From Flavobacteriales bacterium (GTDB lineage: Bacteria > Bacteroidota > Bacteroidia > Flavobacteriales_F > PHOS-HE28), in NCBI GenBank assembly GCA_016705955.1, contig JADJKO010000002.1:620001-684000 (forward strand): a DNA stretch of 64,000 nt, written 5' to 3'. Made by a program: the position numbers and the translations under genes. Positions within the stretch are counted from its first letter, which is position 1. Every line of letters starts with the position of its first letter. Positions 50,952-59,255 of the stretch are shown here, in pieces. The notes under the pieces are model-generated. The model saw only the letters and a list, made by a program, of their open reading frames with translations. It was not told the DNA's origin and ran no database searches.

Positions 50952-51474
50952 GGGGGTGAGGGCTTCGCAAGGAAACCATTTGCCCGGATACCTTTCGACT
51001 TCCCGATCGAACCCCATGGCTTTCGATCCCGGTGCATGCCCCTTTACGATCTTACCTTCGATCCTGAAGCGCTCCACATCGGACCCCCTGCAAACGGGGT
51101 ACATGGACGTGTCGGCCGCAAGGTGGCATCAGGCACCAGACGATGTAGGGCGTTTCGCTTCGACACGCAACCAGAGGCACCTTTCCATTCGAGAGTCTCC
51201 TGCGATCGATCCACGGCAAGGGTTCGTCAATGCTCCATCGTCCAACGGGACTGCGGCTCCAAGGCCGCAGTGACGCTCGCGGGTACGTCACTGCGGCCTT
51301 GGAGCCGCAGTCCCGTTACCAAGGGGCACATACGTTGAAATGGTGTCCGTCTTCCCCCCCACCCTCCTAACCATCCATTGAGCCTTTGCAGGTCTCCCGC
51401 CTCGGGGACCCTGCACCATTCATCCGGCATGGTTCACCCCCCTAACCATCCATTCCCGATCTTCGTCCCGACCC
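50952..51474. other. intergenic region upstream of adhesin-like genes
   Basis: About 520 nt without a gene. The left part is presumably the old promoter of the lost methyltransferase gene. The right part holds a perfect 32-bp inverted repeat (separate entry). Short open frames have no family resemblance. Confidence 0.5.
51244..51317. repeat. perfect 32-bp inverted repeat
   Basis: Arms 51244-51275 and 51286-51317 are exact complements over 32 bp, separated by a 10-nt loop (CTCGCGGGTA). Each arm also contains its own palindrome CTGCGGCTCCAAGGCCGCAG. The element lies 158 nt before the next gene. Confidence 0.9.
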
Positions 51475-52734
51475 ATGCGTTCGGCTGCCCTCGCTCTTGC
51501 CTTGTCCATTCCCTTCGGCCTCTTCGCCCAATTGCCGCCGTGCGATGTGTCGCTGACCGTGCAATGGATCACATGCGCCGGGGCCGCTGATGGCGCGATC
51601 ACCGTGGTGAGCAATTCCGGCGGGCCGTACACCTACATCTGGGGGCACGATGCCACACTGGTCGCGGCCACGGCCACCGGCTTGGGGCCCGGCTTGTATG
51701 ATGTGACGGTAACCGATGGCGTGAGTTGCGAATCCATCCTGGACACCGTGCTGGTGGAGCCGGATGTGATCATTTCCGGCGTGGTGGATTACTGCCCCAG
51801 CGATCCGCCGGTGCTCACGGCGATCCCCATCGGAGGCTTCCAACCGCTGGGCTTCGTGTGGAGCACGACGGAGACCAGCGCGACCATCAACATCCCCAAC
51901 GGCACCATCGGCAATGTGGACGTGACCTCCACGGATGCCAACGGCTGCGTGGTGACCGATCAGGTGAACCTCTCCATGCTGCCCAGCCCCTTCGTGGCCT
52001 TCGTAACGCCGGACAGCGCGTGCATGAACGTGGGCATCGTGGTGAACACCATCGCCACCAATGCGGATTCGCTGGTGTGGCGGTGGGGCGGTTTCGGCTT
52101 CAGCAATTTGCCGGATCCCACGGTGGCGTTCTCGCAGTCGGGTTGGCAACCGATCTCCTTGCAGGGTTTCGACAGTTTGGATTGCGGCGGACTGCCTTTG
52201 CAGGACAGCATCTTCATCCGGGCGCAAGTGCCGGCGATCTTTTCCGCCATCCAGATCCCCTGCACGCCCATGGTGGAGATCCTCTTGGGCAGCACGGCGG
52301 ATTCCTGCGCCTTCTTCATCGGCGATAGCTTGGTGACGCACGCCTGCGACGGCTACATCCGCTGGGACTTCGGCCGGTACGACTTCTATGACTTCACGCT
52401 GTACGCCACGCAGCACAACAACTGCAACGACACGCTGGCCGCGCGGGTGGATGTGCGCACGGAACCCACGCTCTTTTTGGCCAATGCCTTCACCCCGAAC
52501 GAGGACGGGATCAACGACCTGTGGCCGGACCGGGTGGACATACCGGAACTCGGCTACGAACTGAACCTCTACAACCGCTGGGGCGAGAGCATTTGGGCCA
52601 CCACCAACCCGGCGGAGCAATGGGACGGCGATGGCCACCCGATGGGTGTGTATGTGTACACCATGAAGATGCGCGATCCGTGCTCGGCCACGGACGAGAT
52701 CACCAAGGTGGGGCATGTGACCATTTTCAGGTAG
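51475..52734 (+). CDS. SprB-like repeat protein with gliding-motility-associated C-terminal domain
   Basis: 419 residues. Signal peptide to AQ at about residue 20. One SprB-like repeat (ITCAGAADGAITVVSNSGG, about 30-90) and one further Ig-like region are followed by a C-terminal cassette beginning at IPCTPMVEILLG; its last about 90 residues (FLANAFTPNEDGINDLWPD and ELNLYNRWGE) are the CHU_C gliding-associated domain, a type B T9SS signal. The protein should be exposed at the surface as an adhesin. Its last about 165 residues are nearly the same as in two paralogues. Confidence 0.87.
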   Translation: MRSAALALALSIPFGLFAQLPPCDVSLTVQWITCAGAADGAITVVSNSGGPYTYIWGHDATLVAATATGLGPGLYDVTVTDGVSCESILDTVLVEPDVIISGVVDYCPSDPPVLTAIPIGGFQPLGFVWSTTETSATINIPNGTIGNVDVTSTDANGCVVTDQVNLSMLPSPFVAFVTPDSACMNVGIVVNTIATNADSLVWRWGGFGFSNLPDPTVAFSQSGWQPISLQGFDSLDCGGLPLQDSIFIRAQVPAIFSAIQIPCTPMVEILLGSTADSCAFFIGDSLVTHACDGYIRWDFGRYDFYDFTLYATQHNNCNDTLAARVDVRTEPTLFLANAFTPNEDGINDLWPDRVDIPELGYELNLYNRWGESIWATTNPAEQWDGDGHPMGVYVYTMKMRDPCSATDEITKVGHVTIFR

Positions 52735-52841
52735 CGGCGTCGCCCACGGGGCATACCGTGTCCTAGGGCGGTAGCGCCGTTCCCCGGATGCCGCACCTCG
52801 CACCCCTTGCCGTGACCGTTCTTTGTGCAAATTCGCGCCCC

Positions 52842-54335
52842 GTGCGGTCGCCCCTGGCCATCTTTCTCGTTCTCCCGGCCGCCATTGCGCAGGCCCAGTT
52901 GCCGCCATGCGATGTGGTGCTGACCAGCACGCCTATTACCTGTCCCACGGTGGATGACGGCACGCTCACGGTGGTGAGCCACTCCGGCGGTCCGTACAAC
53001 TATTCGTGGTCACACGATGCGACCGAGACCGGGGCTACTGTGGCGAACCTTCCCCCCGGTCCGTACACGGTAGTGATCGACGATGGCGGCGGCTGCGAGA
53101 CGATCATCGATACCCTGCTCACCGAACCGATCATTCCACCGCTGGGTACGCTCACTTCCACGGGGATCAGTTGCGCGGGCGCGAACGACGGCACGCTCAC
53201 CTTCACGGTGGACCCCGGTCCCTACCAATGGTCGTGGACGCATGCGCCCGGCGTGGGTGCCACCACGTTGACCAACATGGGTCCGGGCGTGTACTCGGTG
53301 ATCATCACCGGTGGCCCGCCGCCGTGCCCGTCCATCGTCACGCTCGGCCTCGGTGATCCGGGGGTGCGGATAGATGGCGAGGTGGACTATTGCCCCAGCG
53401 ATCCACCGGTGCTCACCGCAGCGTTCGACTGGGGTTTCCAACCGGACCAGATCGTCTGGAGCACGGGCGAGACCACCCCGGTGATCAATGTCGCGGAAGG
53501 AACCATCGGCATCGTGAGCGTGACGGCGACGGATACCACCATTGGTTGTGTGGTCACCGCGCAAGTGAACCTCACGGAATTGCCCGCACCCTTCGTGGCC
53601 TACGTATCGCCGGACACGGTGTGCATGAACGTGGGCGTGGTGGTGAACACCATTGCGACCGATGCGGATTCATTGGTGTGGCGCTGGGGTGGCTTCGGTT
53701 TCAGCAATGTGCCGGACCCCACGGTGGCGTTCCCGCAGGCGGGTTGGCAGCCGATCTCCTTGCAGGGCTTCGACCTCTTTGATTGTGGAAGCGCACCGTT
53801 GGCCGACAGCATCTATGTGCGTGCGCAAGTGCCTGCGATCTTCACAGCAATGCAACTGCCATGCACGCCGATGGTGGAGATCGTCCTTGGCAGCACTGCG
53901 GATTCATGTGCCTTCTTCATCGGCGATAGCCTGGTCACGCATGCGTGTTCGGGCTTCATCAGCTGGGACTTCGGCCGGTACAACATCTACGACTTCACGC
54001 TCTATGCCACGGAGTCGCACCACTGCGACGATACGCTGGCGGTGACGATCGATGTGCGCACCGAGCCGACGCTCTTCCTTGCCAATGCCTTCACGCCGAA
54101 TGACGACGGCATCAACGACCTCTGGCCGGATCATGTGGAGATCCCCGAGATCGGTTTCGAATTGAACCTCTATGATCGTTGGGGCGCGAGCATCTGGAGC
54201 ACGAAGAACCCACTGGAGCAATGGGATGGCGCGGGACTGCCCATGGGTGTGTATGTGTACACCATGCAGATGCGCGATCCGTGCTCGGCCACGGATGAGA
54301 TCGTGAAGGCCGGGCACGTCACGCTCTTCCGTTAG
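52842..54335 (+). CDS. SprB-like repeat protein with gliding-motility-associated C-terminal domain, paralogue
   Basis: 497 residues from a GTG at 52842; the start is chosen because the resulting RSPLAIFLVLPAA signal aligns with the paralogue at 51475 and no ATG serves it as well. Two SprB-like repeats (ITCPTVDDGTLTVVSHSGG and ISCAGANDGTLTF) precede a region matching the paralogue from VDYCPSDPPVLTA onward. The CHU_C domain ends the protein. It lies 107 nt downstream of the first paralogue and likely arose by tandem duplication. Confidence 0.85.
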   Translation: MRSPLAIFLVLPAAIAQAQLPPCDVVLTSTPITCPTVDDGTLTVVSHSGGPYNYSWSHDATETGATVANLPPGPYTVVIDDGGGCETIIDTLLTEPIIPPLGTLTSTGISCAGANDGTLTFTVDPGPYQWSWTHAPGVGATTLTNMGPGVYSVIITGGPPPCPSIVTLGLGDPGVRIDGEVDYCPSDPPVLTAAFDWGFQPDQIVWSTGETTPVINVAEGTIGIVSVTATDTTIGCVVTAQVNLTELPAPFVAYVSPDTVCMNVGVVVNTIATDADSLVWRWGGFGFSNVPDPTVAFPQAGWQPISLQGFDLFDCGSAPLADSIYVRAQVPAIFTAMQLPCTPMVEIVLGSTADSCAFFIGDSLVTHACSGFISWDFGRYNIYDFTLYATESHHCDDTLAVTIDVRTEPTLFLANAFTPNDDGINDLWPDHVEIPEIGFELNLYDRWGASIWSTKNPLEQWDGAGLPMGVYVYTMQMRDPCSATDEIVKAGHVTLFR

Positions 54336-54401
54336 CGCACTTTCCGTCGATCCGCGCAATGTGGGAGCCGGTGATGGCGTTGCAGGTGAAAGCTCGCCAC
54401 C

Positions 54402-55256
54402 ATGACCCCGGACCGAAGCCTGTTGCTGTTCCTCTGTGCCTGCCTGTCCATTTCCGCTGTGGCGATCGAGCAACGCTCGCTGATCGAACTTTTGGAACAC
54501 CGCGTGATCGAACTGAAACCCGTGGGTCTTGGCGGCCACTCAGGCGAGTGCCTGAAAGTGGAAGTGCGCAATCGCTCCACCGGTCCGGTGCATACGAGCA
54601 TACCGGTGGGCTGGGTCTTCACCAGCCAAGTGCCCGAAGTGCAGGACCTCATCGTGGTGCGTGAGGAGGTGATCGCGCTAGGCGGTGGCGCTTCGCGATC
54701 GGTGACGTGTCGCGCGTTCTGTTGTGAAGCATCGGGCACAGGGCCGGACGTGGGAGAGGCCTATCGCAACGGTCGCCCGGCGTCGGAGAAGTTGACCGCA
54801 GTGGCCATGGCCGTTGCGCGCGGCGACTTTCCGAACGGCATCGCACAGAACGCCATCTGGGTGTTGAGCGATGGCAACGACATCGAGAGCATGGGCGCCA
54901 TGGACAGCACGGCGCAGGACACCTTGCGTTTGGCGGTGAGCCGCATCAGCGGGCAACCGGTACCGCTCTATTCGCTGAAGTATGCGGATGAGGAAGGGCG
55001 TGTGTGTTCGCAACGACCGGCATCCATCCATCGGCGCATTCGATACGATGCACCTGCGGGCACGGAGTTCACGGCCGTGGTTTTGGATCGGAATGGTCGC
55101 GTGGTACGCGTGCTGCACGATCACGAATGGTTGGAACCGGGATCGCACACCATCGACTTCCAATTGGATGTACACGATTGGCCGCCGGGCACGTACGCGA
55201 TCCATGCGCACAGCGCGGATAGGGCAGGGGTACACCGGATGCCGTTCACGCTCTAG
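54402..55256 (+). CDS. secreted hypothetical protein
   Basis: 284 residues with a signal peptide ending around residue 22. A first domain (about 25-110) is Ig-like; a middle region with GDFPNGIAQNAIWVLSDG and a final strand-rich part (SHTIDFQLDVHDWPPGTYAI) resembles the FlgD-Ig-type modules found before surface sorting domains, but no T9SS signal is present. Function unknown. It starts 66 nt after the adhesin paralogue. Confidence 0.65.
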   Translation: MTPDRSLLLFLCACLSISAVAIEQRSLIELLEHRVIELKPVGLGGHSGECLKVEVRNRSTGPVHTSIPVGWVFTSQVPEVQDLIVVREEVIALGGGASRSVTCRAFCCEASGTGPDVGEAYRNGRPASEKLTAVAMAVARGDFPNGIAQNAIWVLSDGNDIESMGAMDSTAQDTLRLAVSRISGQPVPLYSLKYADEEGRVCSQRPASIHRRIRYDAPAGTEFTAVVLDRNGRVVRVLHDHEWLEPGSHTIDFQLDVHDWPPGTYAIHAHSADRAGVHRMPFTL

Positions 55257-55265
55257 CGCGAGCGA

Positions 55266-55328
55266 TCACAAGGCGTGGATCGCTTCCACAAGCCGATGCA
55301 ATTGATCAGTGGTGGTGATCGCGTTGGC
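55266..55328 (-). pseudogene. 3'-end fragment of an aminotransferase-like gene
   Basis: Read on the minus strand, the stretch ends in HRLVEAIHAL and a stop, matching the C-terminus DRLVEAIHALA of the gene at 57821-59107; the preceding ANAITTTDQL resembles its NVYTTLQEL. About 20 codons remain. Confidence 0.75.
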
Positions 55329-55344
55329 GACGGCGACTCCCTGA

Positions 55345-57351
55345 TCAGTCTTTGATCACACGCTGGTGGAACAGACTGCCGCCCGTCTCGATGCGTAGGA
55401 AATATGGCCCGGCTGGCCAGCTATGCGTGTCGATGACCATCGGTGATCGGCCGGTATTGGGCATCACCACCAAACGCCCAAGCGGATCCGATACTGTCAC
55501 ACTCAGATAGCCTGAGGTCCTGGTATCTATGGTCAGTTCATTGTTGAAGGGCACGGGCCGAACGACGATTGCAGGTCTTTCCTTGCCTTCATCAAGGGCA
55601 GTGCAGACCTCCACGTCCACGCTCATGGTGCTGGTGTTCGTGCTACCAGTTGCATCAGTTACAATGAGCGTATATGTAGTCGTTGTTTCAGGCGATGCAA
55701 TGGGATCGATGACCATCGGGTCACTCAGTCCTGTCGTAGGTGACCAAGCGTAGGCATACGGAGGCACACCACCCTGTACACTGCCATTGAACTGGAAGAC
55801 CTCGCCAAGGCATAAGGTTGCATCGCAGCAGATTGATGTATTCAACGGACCCATAGTCTGTTCCTCATATGCACCCATGTCAGGCGCGGTACCATTCGGC
55901 ATTGGCCGCAAAAGTCCATCGAGATCTACAGGATATGGATCGCTTGTGTCTCCTTGCGCTAGGCATGGTGAACTTGAGGTCAAGTGGTAGTCCGTGCCGC
56001 TTACAAATCCAGGTGGCAGGTCGATGTTCCCTATGCCGGGCCAAGATCCGAGAATGTTCGAATAGGTCGCTTCAGGCATGGTGCCGGAACTGTCCCACGC
56101 GATCTGCGCACCAAGCCCCGGACTCCTGCATATTGAATTGCGGACGACCATGCTCCCATGCAGGCTTCTCCCTTCAACTGCTCCGGATCCAGGAAAACCA
56201 TAGCGCTTATTGTCGACAATAGTGGCATGGTCGATCGAACATGATGGGGATTCGACGGAGATGCCACCGCCGAACCAACTAGTGGCCGAACCGGATGCAT
56301 AATTCCGACTGATCAAGACATTTGAGATCGTAACCGAGCCTGTTCCTACGAAGCATGCACCGAAGCCTTTACAGACAGAATTCGCGTTCGGTAGGTTGTA
56401 CGAGATGTCGCACCTGTCTATTTGAAGTTGTGAATCTCGTGTGAACAATCCAGCGCCATAAGATTGATCCGATGGCTGCATTTGATTCCCGATCATAACA
56501 CTCTCCTCGATCTGGATGTTGCTTGAATTTGCATGGAGCCCGCCACCCGAATTGATCTGGGAAGGGAACATCATGTTGCTTGAAAAAGTGCATCTCACAA
56601 TGCTAGCCAATGTCTCCCTGATGTAAAGACCGCCGCCATAGTTGTACCAAGTGCCATGCATTTCGTTGTCGTTGAACTTGCAATCAGTAAGGACAACGAA
56701 TGACGTTTCGAAGTAGCCACCTCCACCCTTGGCATAGGCCATGCTACCGATCAAATTATCCGAGAACTGGACGGAGTCGAGCTTAAGCGAGGCATCTATG
56801 GCGTAGATCCCTCCACCGTGGCTCCAGTGCCCAGTGGCCACCATGCCGACGTTATGATGGATCCAACTGCTGTGAAGATCAACGCTGCCCCCGTTGATAC
56901 TGATCCCCGCACCATAACATCGAGCGCCGGATCCGACACAAGCATCGACCACGATCCTTTCCAACCTGATGACAGCATCCATTGTGTAGATACCTGCTCC
57001 GGTGCCATCTGCCCAATCCGCGCTTATTCCGTTGGTGAAGCGGATCCCTCTAATGAGCGTTGTGGAGCCTACGTCGCTCGTAATGGAAAGAACCCGACCA
57101 AGGGCTCCACCGTCCACAACTGTGTTTGACGTGTCTCCCACTGCCAGGAGCTTGAGATCCTGCGTATTCGGCCACACAAGATTCTCAAAATAGATACCGG
57201 GTTGCACCAGGATGGTGTCGCCCATCGCAGCCACGTTAAGTGCCAGTTGAATGGTTGGCTGATCCTCCGGGACATTGATCGTATTCGCATGCAAGGGACC
57301 GCACCTGAGTAAGATCATGAGAAGGATCGAATAACTCCCCGATTTGTGCAT
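55345..57351 (-). CDS. right-handed beta-helix protein with T9SS sorting domain
   Basis: 668 residues. Signal peptide (HKSGSYSILLMILLRCG), then INVPEDQPTIQLALNVA at about residue 30, the usual opening of pectate-lyase-like beta-helices, with a long run of short repeats (IRGIRFTNG, DSVQFSDNL, ISNVLISRN) to about residue 470. A PKD-like module follows (around 495-575), then a type A T9SS sorting domain (PVPFNNELTIDT to the end). Lower GC than its neighbours. It is inserted between remnants of the aminotransferase gene. No enzyme active site was recognised. Confidence 0.8.
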   Translation of the reverse strand: MHKSGSYSILLMILLRCGPLHANTINVPEDQPTIQLALNVAAMGDTILVQPGIYFENLVWPNTQDLKLLAVGDTSNTVVDGGALGRVLSITSDVGSTTLIRGIRFTNGISADWADGTGAGIYTMDAVIRLERIVVDACVGSGARCYGAGISINGGSVDLHSSWIHHNVGMVATGHWSHGGGIYAIDASLKLDSVQFSDNLIGSMAYAKGGGGYFETSFVVLTDCKFNDNEMHGTWYNYGGGLYIRETLASIVRCTFSSNMMFPSQINSGGGLHANSSNIQIEESVMIGNQMQPSDQSYGAGLFTRDSQLQIDRCDISYNLPNANSVCKGFGACFVGTGSVTISNVLISRNYASGSATSWFGGGISVESPSCSIDHATIVDNKRYGFPGSGAVEGRSLHGSMVVRNSICRSPGLGAQIAWDSSGTMPEATYSNILGSWPGIGNIDLPPGFVSGTDYHLTSSSPCLAQGDTSDPYPVDLDGLLRPMPNGTAPDMGAYEEQTMGPLNTSICCDATLCLGEVFQFNGSVQGGVPPYAYAWSPTTGLSDPMVIDPIASPETTTTYTLIVTDATGSTNTSTMSVDVEVCTALDEGKERPAIVVRPVPFNNELTIDTRTSGYLSVTVSDPLGRLVVMPNTGRSPMVIDTHSWPAGPYFLRIETGGSLFHQRVIKD

Positions 57352-57396
57352 AGTGTATCGCAAGCTATGGCTTCGCTTACCCAGCCATCCCCTGAT

Positions 57397-57476
57397 CTAC
57401 TCCACAAAGCGGTCCATCTCCTGCATGGTCGGTACACGTTCGGTGTTACACGCACATGGTTGAACGCCGCTTCGAT
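57397..57476 (-). pseudogene. second 3'-end fragment of the aminotransferase-like gene, frameshifted
   Basis: Minus-strand reading gives IEAAFNHVRVTPNVY, then after a one-base shift TMQEMDRFVE and a stop. The intact gene reads IEAPFNHVRVTPNVYTTLQELDRLVE at this place. The fragment overlaps the end of the nucleotidyltransferase gene in another frame. Confidence 0.8.
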
Positions 57477-57778
57477 CCATCGTAGATCAACTTCTTCGTG
57501 CGTTCGATCTCGGCGCGCAGGTAGGGGTTGCGCAAGCTACTTTCCGTAAGCAGGTCCACGGGACGTTGGAAGAGGTCCTCCAATCCATTCCAGATATTGA
57601 TGAGCATGCGCCCAGCGACCTCATCGGATGCATCCACTTCCACCAACACATCCACATCGCTATCCGCACGGAACGGACCATGCACACTACTCCCGAAGGC
57701 GTACAGCTTGCTCACTTGGTTGGCCGCCAGCAATGCGCCGAACGCCGCGCGATCACGGTCGATGAGGTCCTTGAGCAT
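57446..57778 (-). CDS. MNT-type nucleotidyltransferase domain protein
   Basis: 110 residues. The core YAFGSSVHGPFRADSDVDVLVEVD shows the minimal nucleotidyltransferase signature GS-x9-DxD. Such proteins are usually the antitoxin of HEPN/MNT pairs and adenylylate or otherwise modify the HEPN toxin; no HEPN gene is next to it here. The last about 10 codons run into the aminotransferase remnant in another frame. ATG 57778 is chosen over 57808. Confidence 0.75.
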   Translation of the reverse strand: MLKDLIDRDRAAFGALLAANQVSKLYAFGSSVHGPFRADSDVDVLVEVDASDEVAGRMLINIWNGLEDLFQRPVDLLTESSLRNPYLRAEIERTKKLIYDGSKRRSTMCV

Positions 57779-57820
57779 AAGACCAAAGGTAGGTAGGGCG
57801 ATTCGCAAAGACGCTCACTT

Positions 57821-59107
57821 CTAGGCCAACGCGTGGATCGCTTCCACAAGCCGATCCAACTCCTGCAATGTGGTGTACACGTTCGGTGTCACGCGCACGT
57901 GGTTGAAGGGTGCTTCGATGCCCGGCTTCGCTTCGCGTTCGATCGCCACGGTGTGGATCTTCCACTTCGCGAAGAGCTGCTCGCTGATCGCTGTCGCCTT
58001 CATGCCTTCCTTGCCGAAGCATCCGATCGCACAACTGTAGCGCGGGTCCATGGAAGTATGGAAGGTGATGCCGGGGACATCCTTCACCTGGTCCATCCAA
58101 TGCAGCTTGAGTGAATGAACGCGCTCTTGCTTGCGTTGCGATCCGATCAGGTTGTGCAGGTCGATGGAGTAGCCCGTGGCCATTTCGATCGGGAAACTGC
58201 GCGTGCCGAGTGATTCGAATTTGCGGATGTCGTCGCCCTGAGGCTTGTCGTTGCTGAGCAGCGGCCACAGTTTTCCGATCTTCTCCTTCTTCACCCACAT
58301 GAGCCCGTTGCCGAAGGGCGCGCACAGGAACTTGTGCAAGCTGGTGCCCCAGTAGTCGCAGCCGAGATCGGGGATGGTGTAGTCCAACAATGCGAAGGAG
58401 TGCGCGGCATCCACCAACACTTCGATCCCTTTCGCGTGTGCGGCGTCGGCGATCTTCCGCACGGGCAGGATCTGGCCGTTCCAATTCACGATGTGCGTGA
58501 TGTGTACGAGCTTCGTCTTCGCCGTGAACGTGCGCGTGAAAGCTTCCACGATCGCGTCGTCGTCGGTGCTCGGAAGATCCGGATCGGCGTAGACCAACTT
58601 CACCCCATCGCGCAGAGCGCGTTGCTTCCACGCGTTGGCCATGTTGGGGTAATCGTAGGTGCTCACCACCACTTCATCACCGGCCTTCAGCGGCAAGCCG
58701 AAGATGATCCCGTTCAAGGCTTCGGTGGCATTGCGGCAAATGGCGAGTTCATCATGCGGCACACCGGCCAACGCGGCGAGGTTCATGCGCAGCGGTTCGC
58801 GGTCCTGGTCGAGGATGCGCCACATGTAGTAGCTCGGCGCTTCGTTGCACATGCGGTTGTAATGGTCCAGCGCTTCCATGGCCGCGCGCGGCGCCGGGCT
58901 CACGCCGCCGTTGTTCAGGTTGATGAGCGTGGGACTGCACGCATACGCGGCGCGCACGTTGTACCAGAAGGAACCTTCGCCTTGGTTGCCATCGAGCACC
59001 GGCCGTTCGGGTGCAAGTTCCGGGTACGCACCGCGCACCGTGGTATGCAAGGCCAATCCGCCGAGGAGCGCAGCGCTTTGTTGAATGAAGGATCGTCGGT
59101 CGGTCAT
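57821..59107 (-). CDS. class V aminotransferase-like PLP enzyme with Tat signal
   Basis: 428 residues. The N-terminus MTDRRSFIQQSAALLGG is a Tat-type signal (RRSFIQ), so the folded protein is exported. The PLP domain has NLNNGGVSP, AICRNATEALNGI and LVDAAHSFAL; the PLP lysine is in SLHKFLCAPFG. The family includes isopenicillin N epimerase and cysteine desulfurase-like enzymes; the substrate here is unknown. Two degenerate copies of the last 20-30 codons lie downstream at 57397 and 55266. Confidence 0.85.
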   Translation of the reverse strand: MTDRRSFIQQSAALLGGLALHTTVRGAYPELAPERPVLDGNQGEGSFWYNVRAAYACSPTLINLNNGGVSPAPRAAMEALDHYNRMCNEAPSYYMWRILDQDREPLRMNLAALAGVPHDELAICRNATEALNGIIFGLPLKAGDEVVVSTYDYPNMANAWKQRALRDGVKLVYADPDLPSTDDDAIVEAFTRTFTAKTKLVHITHIVNWNGQILPVRKIADAAHAKGIEVLVDAAHSFALLDYTIPDLGCDYWGTSLHKFLCAPFGNGLMWVKKEKIGKLWPLLSNDKPQGDDIRKFESLGTRSFPIEMATGYSIDLHNLIGSQRKQERVHSLKLHWMDQVKDVPGITFHTSMDPRYSCAIGCFGKEGMKATAISEQLFAKWKIHTVAIEREAKPGIEAPFNHVRVTPNVYTTLQELDRLVEAIHALA

Positions 59108-59255
59108 GGGGTCGGGCTTCGCTGTCGAATGTAGTCGTGAACATGGATCGGAGTATCCTAGGTCGGAGCTGGGATCGTTAGCATTCCGTTCCGGTTGGCT
59201 CGCGACCGGACCTGCCGTGGCCGACCTTTGACCTCGCTTGTCCGTGCTCCGTTCC

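Noticed and set aside
50952..51104. Possible extension of the methyltransferase remnant upstream of ATG 50951
   Set aside because: The family normally begins at the MPLS-type Met; upstream residues have no similarity that I can recall.
51442..52908. A 488-codon minus-strand frame across the first CHU_C gene, and similar frames at 59760-60992
   Set aside because: Shadows of repeat-containing genes on the opposite strand; the 210-bp period makes the antisense frame periodic too.
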